From Nitriliruptoraceae bacterium (GTDB lineage Bacteria > Actinomycetota > Nitriliruptoria > Nitriliruptorales > Nitriliruptoraceae): DNA of 5,069 nucleotides. The position numbers and the translations under genes were made by a program. Below, piece after piece: positions 1-5,069 of the stretch. Below the pieces are notes generated by a model. The model had not been told where the DNA came from and ran no database searches. It saw nothing but the letters and a program-made list of their open reading frames with translations. The stretch spans positions 1 through 5,069 of the forward strand of contig SLDB01000373.1 in the NCBI GenBank assembly GCA_007125475.1. Direction: 5' to 3'. Position 1 is the first letter of the stretch, and each line of letters opens with the position of its first letter.

Positions 1-16
1 GCCGTGGCCGAAGAGC

Positions 17-496
17 TCAGGCGTGGCGGCCCGTCGCGCTGGTGACGACCTCGAAGCCCCAGAGCTCGGAGCCGGTCGCGGCCGGACCTCCCTGGGCACC
101 GGAGCCGTGCGCGCCGGAGCCGTGCGCGCCGGAGCCGTGCCCGCCCGAGCCGTGCCCGCCCGAGCCGTGCCCGCCGGAATCAGGAGCACCGGAGCCGTGC
201 GCGCCGGGGGCGTGAGCATCCGTGTCCGCGGTGCCCTCGTCGGCATCATCGGACGATCCAGACTGGGCATGCCCCTTGCGGAAAGCATCGGAGTTCAACC
301 AGGCCTGGAACGCGGCATCGTCACGCCAACGGGTGACGACCAGGTAACGGTCGGTGCCTTCGGTCGGTCGCAACAACTCGAAGGACTCGAAACCGTCGAC
401 GTGCTCGACCTCCCCGGCGCGTGCCGCGAAGCGCTCCTCCAGCACCTCGCCGCGGCCCTCGGGGACCTCGATGACGTTGATCTTGACCACGGACAT
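17..496 (-). CDS. mhuD: MhuD/IsdG-type heme-degrading monooxygenase with a His-Gly-Ser repeat insert
   Basis: This 159-residue protein belongs to the antibiotic-biosynthesis-monooxygenase (ABM) fold family of small dimeric heme oxygenases. Known MhuD opens the heme ring and frees iron in the cytoplasm. As I recall mycobacterial MhuD (about 105 residues), the first 78 residues match it closely: VVKIN near the N terminus, FELLRP at 39-44, YLVVTRW at 51-57 and FQAWLN at 63-68. Family active-site residues are visible as Asn7, Trp66 and His76. The C-terminal strand (ATGSELWGFEVV, 140-151) also matches. Between them, residues 79-138 are extra: an acidic linker (79-93) and Gly-rich pentapeptides carrying seven histidines. 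There is no signal peptide or membrane segment. The ATG start follows a good Shine-Dalgarno (GAGGAGAGG, spacing about 7), and an in-frame stop at 533-535 excludes a long N-terminal extension. The 18-bp repeat array begins about 30 bp upstream. Family assignment is firm. Heme as the substrate is inferred from the residues, and the repeat's role is unknown. Confidence 0.88.
   Translation of the reverse strand: MSVVKINVIEVPEGRGEVLEERFAARAGEVEHVDGFESFELLRPTEGTDRYLVVTRWRDDAAFQAWLNSDAFRKGHAQSGSSDDADEGTADTDAHAPGAHGSGAPDSGGHGSGGHGSGGHGSGAHGSGAHGSGAQGGPAATGSELWGFEVVTSATGRHA
101..205 (-). repeat. 15-bp tandem repeat encoding Gly-Ala/Gly-His-Gly-Ser pentapeptides
   Basis: Seven consecutive 15-bp units, with plus-strand consensus GGAGCCGTGCSCGCC, lie inside the monooxygenase gene. 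Units at 101, 116 and 191 are identical; those at 131, 146 and 161 differ by one or two bases; the unit at 176 has diverged and encodes GAPDS instead of G(A/G)HGS. The period is five codons, so copy-number changes keep the reading frame. In the protein the units cover roughly residues 98-132 and supply six or so evenly spaced histidines (100, 110, 115, 120, 125, 130). The near identity at DNA level suggests recent slippage expansion. Confidence 0.93.
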
Positions 497-525
497 CGCG
501 GTACCTCTCCTCGGCCGGTCGATCT

Positions 526-669
526 GGGTGAGTCAGACGGTTCGGGTGAGCCATACGGGGCAGGTCGGCCATATGGGCCGGGTAGGCCGGGTAGGCCGGG
601 TGGGTCGCACGTAGCGGGTGGGTCGCACGTAGCGGGTGGGTCGCACGTAGCGGGTGGGGCGCAGGTAGC
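526..669. repeat. 18-bp tandem repeat array (eight units)
   Basis: Eight adjoining 18-bp units begin at 526, 544, 562, 580, 598, 616, 634 and 652. Units five to seven are identical (GGGTGGGTCGCACGTAGC), and unit eight differs at two positions. Units one to four are progressively more diverged but keep a GGGT-type start and a GGC/GCC-type end. Unit four is itself a perfect 9-bp duplication (GGGTAGGCC twice), so the array probably grew from a 9-bp ancestor. It begins 30 bp upstream of the monooxygenase start codon, in its probable promoter or 5' leader. The period is a multiple of three, yet no frame through it links to a credible protein. Confidence 0.92.
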
Positions 670-697
670 GGACCGCCGGCGTGCGGCAACCACGGGG

Positions 698-732
698 CCC
701 GACGACCCCGCCCGACGACCCGGCCCGACGAC
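698..732. repeat. 13-bp-period direct repeat, three copies
   Basis: The 9-mer CCCGACGAC occurs at 698-706, 711-719 and 724-732, exactly 13 bp apart, in the same intergenic region as the 18-bp array. The spacer bases (CCCG, CCGG) are nearly alike. The period is not a multiple of three, which fits non-coding DNA. No function can be read from it. Confidence 0.8.
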
Positions 733-963
733 TCGGTCCGGGTGATGTCAGGGCACCTTCACCGGTGGTGAGGCTATCGAGCCAGGTCGGCGAGCCGCCT
801 CCCACGCCCACCCGGCCGTCCTCCGGCACCGACCCGGCCGCCCCCCGGTGCACCCCGAGGCATCGCCCCGCGAGCCGACGGCGCCGGCGCCATCGAGCCG
901 ACGGCGTAGGCTCGCGGCGGGCACCGCCGTTGTCCCCGACCGACCCGGCCGTCGAGCAGGTTC

Positions 964-977
964 GGTCACCGGTGACC
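964..977. promoter_or_regulatory. Perfect 14-bp palindrome GGTCACCGGTGACC, possible operator
   Basis: The two 7-bp halves GGTCACC and GGTGACC are perfect reverse complements with no spacer, ending 22 bp before the GTG start at 1000. The position suits a dimeric repressor site overlapping a promoter or leader. There is no loop, so a stable RNA hairpin is unlikely. Which regulator would bind is unknown, and G+C-rich DNA produces short palindromes by chance. Confidence 0.4.
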
Positions 978-999
978 CGACGGCTCCCCGGAGGCAGAC

Positions 1000-1839
1000 G
1001 TGGCGACACGCATCCCCGATCGGCGGGAGAACGCCCGCCGGTTCGCCGAGCTCGAAGGCCCCCACCGACGAGCGATCATCCGCACGGTGAACCGTGGCCG
1101 CGCCGCCGAGGGCAAGCGTGACGCTGTGATCGCGATCGGCGTCGCCCGCCGTCAACAGCGGTTCTGGCGCCGGGCGTGGCTGATCGCCCCCGTCCTGGGG
1201 GTGGTCCAGGCGTTCACCATCGACCCCCTCGTCGCGCTGCTCAACGCCGCCGTCGCCGGCGGGGCGCTGGGCACCATGGCGTGGTGGTTCTGGTCCCGTG
1301 CCAGGCGCGCCGAACGCGCGAACCTCCTCGCGGTCGGTGCACGCGTCGCTGACGACGACACCGCCCAACGGGGGTTGTTCGCCCGGCTCACCGGACGCGG
1401 TGCGGCATCGACCGACGCCGCCCCGCCGCCCCGTCGGCCGGGGGGCAGCACGCGTGAGCGGGCCAGCAAGGGGGGTGGTGACGGCGGCAAGGGCGGTGAT
1501 GACGGTGGCCGTGATCCTCGGCGCTGGTGGCGCCTCGACCGACGCAGCTGGCGGCGGGACGGCGGTCGAGGCGGGGAAGGCGGCCCGCGCGGCGACGGCG
1601 GGGGCCAGGGAGGCCGGCACCGCGGGGGCCACCTCCCCGGTACCGGCAGCGGGGGCCACCTCCCGGGGGCCAGCGGCGGAGATGACCCGCGAACCGGTGA
1701 CCCCGATACCGACGACACCGCTGCGGAAGGTGGGGCCGGAGACCTCGAGGAGGACCGTGGCCCCGGCCGCGGGCAGCCAACGGCCCGCACCCCGGGTCGC
1801 GCCCCCTACCGCCCGCGGGGGAACAAGCGGCGGCGCTGA
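1000..1839 (+). CDS. Unrecognised two-helix membrane protein with a long Gly/Asp/Arg-rich tail
   Basis: I do not recognise this 279-residue protein. Residues 1-58 are hydrophilic and Arg-rich. Two hydrophobic segments follow, about 59-74 (AWLIAPVLGVVQAFTI) and 77-98 (ending MAWWFW). Basic residues flank both ends of the pair (RRQQRFWRR before, RARRAER after), so the positive-inside rule puts both termini in the cytoplasm. From about 132 to the end the chain is Gly, Asp and Arg-rich and probably disordered, with a GGHLPG motif duplicated at 209-214 and 218-223 (encoded by a 16-bp direct repeat at 1622-1637 and 1649-1664) and a basic end (RPRGNKRRR). The GTG start has GGAGG five bases upstream. 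Third-position G+C is high in the N-terminal half. In the tail it falls below first-position G+C, so the tail frame is less certain. The gene converges on transketolase 75 bp away. Confidence 0.6.
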   Translation: MATRIPDRRENARRFAELEGPHRRAIIRTVNRGRAAEGKRDAVIAIGVARRQQRFWRRAWLIAPVLGVVQAFTIDPLVALLNAAVAGGALGTMAWWFWSRARRAERANLLAVGARVADDDTAQRGLFARLTGRGAASTDAAPPPRRPGGSTRERASKGGGDGGKGGDDGGRDPRRWWRLDRRSWRRDGGRGGEGGPRGDGGGQGGRHRGGHLPGTGSGGHLPGASGGDDPRTGDPDTDDTAAEGGAGDLEEDRGPGRGQPTARTPGRAPYRPRGNKRRR

Positions 1840-1858
1840 CGCCGCATCCACCGGGTGG
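1830..1858 (+). terminator. Weak candidate terminator hairpins at the end of the membrane-protein gene
   Basis: A 6-bp stem (GCGGCG at 1830-1835, CGCCGC at 1840-1845) with a CTGA loop spans the TGA stop codon. A smaller CCAC/GTGG hairpin follows at 1848-1858. There is no T tract, so this is not a canonical intrinsic terminator. It could help separate two convergent genes, but stems of this size are common in such G+C-rich DNA. Confidence 0.25.
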
Positions 1859-1862
1859 CTGG

Positions 1863-1922
1863 TCCGCTCACCGCAAGCTCACCCGCAAGCTCACCCGCCG
1901 AATCACCCGCCGAGTCACGCGT
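1863..1922. repeat. 12-bp tandem repeat spanning the transketolase stop codon
   Basis: Five 12-bp units begin at 1863, 1875, 1887, 1899 and 1911. The second and third are identical (AAGCTCACCCGC), the fourth is CGAATCACCCGC, and the outer two are more diverged. The array fills most of the gap between the convergent genes and runs over the last codons and TGA stop (1915-1917) of transketolase. It has no clear hairpin. It looks like local slippage expansion. Confidence 0.85.
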
Positions 1923-3960
1923 CGAGCTCGGCCAGCACCTCGCGGGCGACCTCGGTGACGCGATCGGCGGTGAACCCGAACTCCTCGAAGAGGCGCCCTG
2001 CCGGCGCGGAGGCACCGAAACGGTCCAGCCCGATCACCGCACCGGCGTCGCCGACGAACCGGTCCCAGCCGAACGTCGTGGCCGCCTCGACGGCGACCCG
2101 TGCCCGACAGCTCACCGGCAGCACCGTGTCACGGTAGGCGGCGTCCTGGGCGAGGAAGCGTTCGGTCGAGGGCATCGACACCACCCGCACGGCGACGCCG
2201 TCCTCGGCGAGGTGCTCGGCGGCGGCGAGGCAGAGCTGCACCTCCGAGCCCGTACCGATGAGGATCAGGGCCGGGTCCCCGCGGACACCGAAGTCCCGCA
2301 GGACGTAGGCGCCACGGTCGACGGCGTCGACCGGCTTGTCGCCGAGCGGCGGCAGCCCCTGGCGGGTGAGCGCCAGTACGGAGGGACCGTCGGCCTGCAG
2401 CGCGGCACGCCACGCCCCGACGACCTCGTCACCGTCGGCCGGTCGTAGGACGGTGAGCCCGGGGATCGCCCGGAGGCTGGCGAGGTGCTCGACGGGCTGA
2501 TGGGTCGGACCGTCCTCGCCCAGCCCGATCGAGTCATGCGTCATCACGTACACCACCCGCTGACCCATCAGCGCCGAGAGCCGGATCGCCGGTCGGCAGT
2601 AGTCGGTGAACACCAGGAACGAGGCGACGTACGGGATCACCCCGCCGTGCAACGCCATCCCGTTCGCGATCGAGGCCATGGCGTGTTCACGCACCCCGAA
2701 CCGCAGGTTGCGTCCGAGCCGGCCGGCACCCTCCCCGTCACCGGCACCGGGGGCGGCGAAGTCGCCACCGCCGACGACGTCGGTGTTGTTCGAGCCGGCC
2801 AGGTCGGCCGAGCCGCCGAACAACTCCGGGACGGCGTCGGCGATCGCGTTGATCACCGCACCGGAGTGCTTGCGGGTCGCCGCCTCACCGTCGAGGGTGG
2901 GCAACGACGCCTCCCAGTCGTCGGGGAGCCGACCCTGCACCACCCGACGTTCGAACTCCGCCGCCTCGCCGGGGAACGCCTCGCGGTAGGCGTCGAACCG
3001 CTCGGTCCAGGCGGTGTGCAGCCGGGTGCCCCGGGCGCGACCGTCGACGTGCGCACGGACCTCGTCGGGGACGGTGAACGGCTCGTGGGGCCAGTCGTAG
3101 GTGGCCTTGGTCGCGGCGACCTCGTCGTCGCCGAGGGGGGCGCCGTGCGCGTCGGCGGTCCCGGCCTTGGTGGGGGCGCCGAACCCGATCACGGTCCGTA
3201 CCGCGATCAGCGACGGACGCTCGTCAGCGTCGGCAGCGGTGATCGCCGCCCGGAGCGCGTCCAGGTCGTTGCCGTCGACGACCCGCTGGGTGTGCCAGCC
3301 GTACGCATCGAAACGGGCCAGGACGTCCTCGCTGAACGCCTTGCTGGTGGACCCGTCGATCGTGATCTGGTTGTCGTCGTAGAGGTAGGTGAGCCGCCCC
3401 AGCCGCAGATGGCCGGCCAGCGAGGCGGCTTCGGAGGCCACACCTTCCATGAGGTCGCCGTCGGAGACGATCCCGTAGACCCGCTGGTCGACGATCTCGT
3501 GACCGTCACGGTCGAATTCGGCGGCGAGCCGCTCGGCGGCGAGCGCCATCCCCACCCCGTTCGCGAACCCCTGACCCAGCGGCCCGGTGGTCGTCTCGAC
3601 CGCGTCGAGGAGGAAGTTCTCCGGGTGCCCGGCGGTGGGGGCGCCGAACTGCCGGAAGTTGCGCAGGTCGTCGAGGGTGGGGCGCTGGTAGCCGGCCAGG
3701 TGCAACGCGGCGTACAGCAGCATCGAGCCGTGCCCCGCCGAGAGGACGAAACGATCGCGGGCGACCCAGTTCGGGTCCGACGGGTCGTGTCGCATCACCT
3801 CGTTGAACAGCAGGTACGCGATCGGGGCACACGCCATCGGCATCCCGGGATGGCCGGAGTTGGCGCGCTGGACCGCGTCGATCGCCAGCGTGCGGATCGT
3901 GTCGATCGACTGCTGCTCGATCGTGCGCTGCCGGGTGGCGTGCTCGAGGTCGGCGGACAC
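1915..3960 (-). CDS. tkt: Transketolase
   Basis: This complete 681-residue, thiamine-diphosphate-dependent transketolase moves two-carbon units between sugar phosphates in the non-oxidative pentose phosphate pathway. The length is normal for bacteria. The N-terminal cofactor domain has SGHPGMPM (35-42), GHGSM (76-80), GPLGQG (126-131) and the SDGDLMEG...DDN motif (166-197) that binds the diphosphate and metal. His272 in AHGAPLG is a substrate-binding position. The middle domain has [11 protein letters not shown] (381-391), [13 protein letters not shown] (422-434, with Glu425 the residue that activates the cofactor) and [15 protein letters not shown] (475-489); LTRQGLP follows at 531-537. The C-terminal domain ends with [19 protein letters not shown] (645-663). 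I chose the GTG at 3960 because AGGGG lies five bases upstream and the family N terminus (about [18 protein letters not shown]) follows closely. A longer frame reaches a GTG at 4116, but it adds a Pro/Arg-rich leader and would overlap the divergent malic enzyme start. No transaldolase or other pathway gene lies downstream in the same direction. Confidence 0.97.
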   Translation of the reverse strand: MSADLEHATRQRTIEQQSIDTIRTLAIDAVQRANSGHPGMPMACAPIAYLLFNEVMRHDPSDPNWVARDRFVLSAGHGSMLLYAALHLAGYQRPTLDDLRNFRQFGAPTAGHPENFLLDAVETTTGPLGQGFANGVGMALAAERLAAEFDRDGHEIVDQRVYGIVSDGDLMEGVASEAASLAGHLRLGRLTYLYDDNQITIDGSTSKAFSEDVLARFDAYGWHTQRVVDGNDLDALRAAITAADADERPSLIAVRTVIGFGAPTKAGTADAHGAPLGDDEVAATKATYDWPHEPFTVPDEVRAHVDGRARGTRLHTAWTERFDAYREAFPGEAAEFERRVVQGRLPDDWEASLPTLDGEAATRKHSGAVINAIADAVPELFGGSADLAGSNNTDVVGGGDFAAPGAGDGEGAGRLGRNLRFGVREHAMASIANGMALHGGVIPYVASFLVFTDYCRPAIRLSALMGQRVVYVMTHDSIGLGEDGPTHQPVEHLASLRAIPGLTVLRPADGDEVVGAWRAALQADGPSVLALTRQGLPPLGDKPVDAVDRGAYVLRDFGVRGDPALILIGTGSEVQLCLAAAEHLAEDGVAVRVVSMPSTERFLAQDAAYRDTVLPVSCRARVAVEAATTFGWDRFVGDAGAVIGLDRFGASAPAGRLFEEFGFTADRVTEVAREVLAELDA

Positions 3961-4109
3961 GGCGGCCCCTGTGGGTGGCTCGGGTGGTGGCGGGCGCCGC
4001 GGAGCGTAGCCGGCGCTGGTGTCTATCCTCACCCGACCGCCGGAGGTCGATCGTGCGGGCCCACCGGCCACACCCAACCGGCGGTGCCGGCCGACGACGA
4101 GGGAGACCC
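3961..4109. promoter_or_regulatory. Divergent tkt / malic enzyme promoter region
   Basis: These 149 bp separate two divergent start codons and must carry both promoters. The least G+C-rich patch, near 4021-4030, contains TATCCT (4024-4029) on the plus strand, a fair TANNNT -10 for malic enzyme, though I see no good -35. On the minus strand, GTGAGG (4032-4027), a 17-base spacer and TACGCT (4009-4004) form a weak pair for transketolase, giving a leader of roughly 40 bases. Ribosome sites are AGGGG (minus strand, 3970-3966) and GAGGGAG (plus strand, 4099-4105). That promoters are present follows from the layout; the exact boxes are a guess. Confidence 0.45.

Positions 4110-5069
<960 letters not shown>

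Larger units (their letters stand above)
497..999. other. Intergenic region between divergent genes, repeat-rich, no convincing gene
   Basis: This 503-bp stretch separates two divergently transcribed genes. Open frames cross it on both strands, but they translate to low-complexity Arg/Pro/Thr-rich peptides and run antisense into the flanking genes, so I call no gene. It holds the 18-bp array (526-669), a CCCGACGAC motif three times with 13-bp period (698-732), a 13-bp direct repeat CGAGCCGACGGCG at 871-883 and 894-906, and a 14-bp palindrome at 964-977. Promoters for both flanking genes should lie here, but I could not find a -35/-10 pair good enough to call. Confidence 0.7.

Noticed and set aside
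526..669. The 18-bp array as a CRISPR array
   Set aside because: The units adjoin directly without unique spacers and are far shorter than CRISPR repeats; no cas gene is nearby.
23..745. Plus-strand open frame of 240 codons antisense to the heme monooxygenase and through the 18-bp array
   Set aside because: Its product is Ala/Arg/Gly/Pro low-complexity with no recognisable domain, and it lies opposite a confidently identified gene. Such shadows are expected in G+C-rich DNA.
748..1851. Minus-strand open frame of 367 codons opposite the membrane-protein gene
   Set aside because: The translation is Ala/Pro/Arg-rich without a domain or a clear ribosome site. The plus-strand frame has a good Shine-Dalgarno and a sensible membrane hairpin. 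I kept some doubt for the region opposite the Gly-rich tail.
1298..2137. Alternative plus-strand frame overlapping the membrane-protein tail and running into the transketolase gene
   Set aside because: It continues over 200 bp antisense into the conserved end of transketolase and has no domain. It is noted only as a possible frameshift partner of the tail.
3440..3465. SDGD in place of GDG in the thiamine-diphosphate motif of transketolase
   Set aside because: As I recall, Ser-Asp-Gly-Asp is common in actinobacterial transketolases. The metal-binding Asp is kept, so it is not a defect.

Overview
The window is very G+C-rich DNA with strongly G/C-biased third codon positions, several GTG starts, a MhuD-type heme monooxygenase and an actinobacterial-style transketolase. 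This points to an actinomycete (Actinomycetota), but the sequence alone does not fix the class or genus. There are no tRNA or rRNA genes, no CRISPR array, and no insertion sequence or phage genes.

Layout, left to right. (1) A minus-strand gene (17-496) encodes a short heme-degrading monooxygenase of the MhuD/IsdG (ABM-fold) family. It carries an unusual insert of about 60 residues, made of an acidic linker and a Gly-His-Gly-Ser pentapeptide repeat, between its catalytic helix and last beta strand. (2) A 503-bp spacer without a convincing gene (497-999) separates it from the next gene, which diverges from it. The spacer holds an eight-unit 18-bp tandem array just upstream of the monooxygenase gene, a three-copy 13-bp-period repeat, a 13-bp direct repeat and a perfect 14-bp palindrome just before the next gene. 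(3) A plus-strand gene (1000-1839) encodes an unrecognised small membrane protein: a two-helix hairpin followed by a long, probably disordered Gly/Asp/Arg tail. (4) A 75-bp convergent spacer with 12-bp tandem repeats runs into the end of the transketolase gene. (5) A complete transketolase gene lies on the minus strand (1915-3960). (6) A 149-bp divergent promoter region follows. (7) A plus-strand malic enzyme with an N-terminal ACT domain starts at 4110 and runs off the right edge.

Transketolase and malic enzyme are ordinary central-carbon enzymes (pentose phosphate pathway; malate to pyruvate) sharing a divergent intergenic region. The monooxygenase would release iron from heme. The membrane protein has no assignable role. 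I see no evidence of a multi-gene novel system. The most unusual features are the His-rich repeat inserted next to the active site of the heme monooxygenase and the minisatellite-like array directly upstream of that gene. Tandem repeats of 15, 18, 13 and 12 bp within 2 kb make the left part look prone to repeat expansion.
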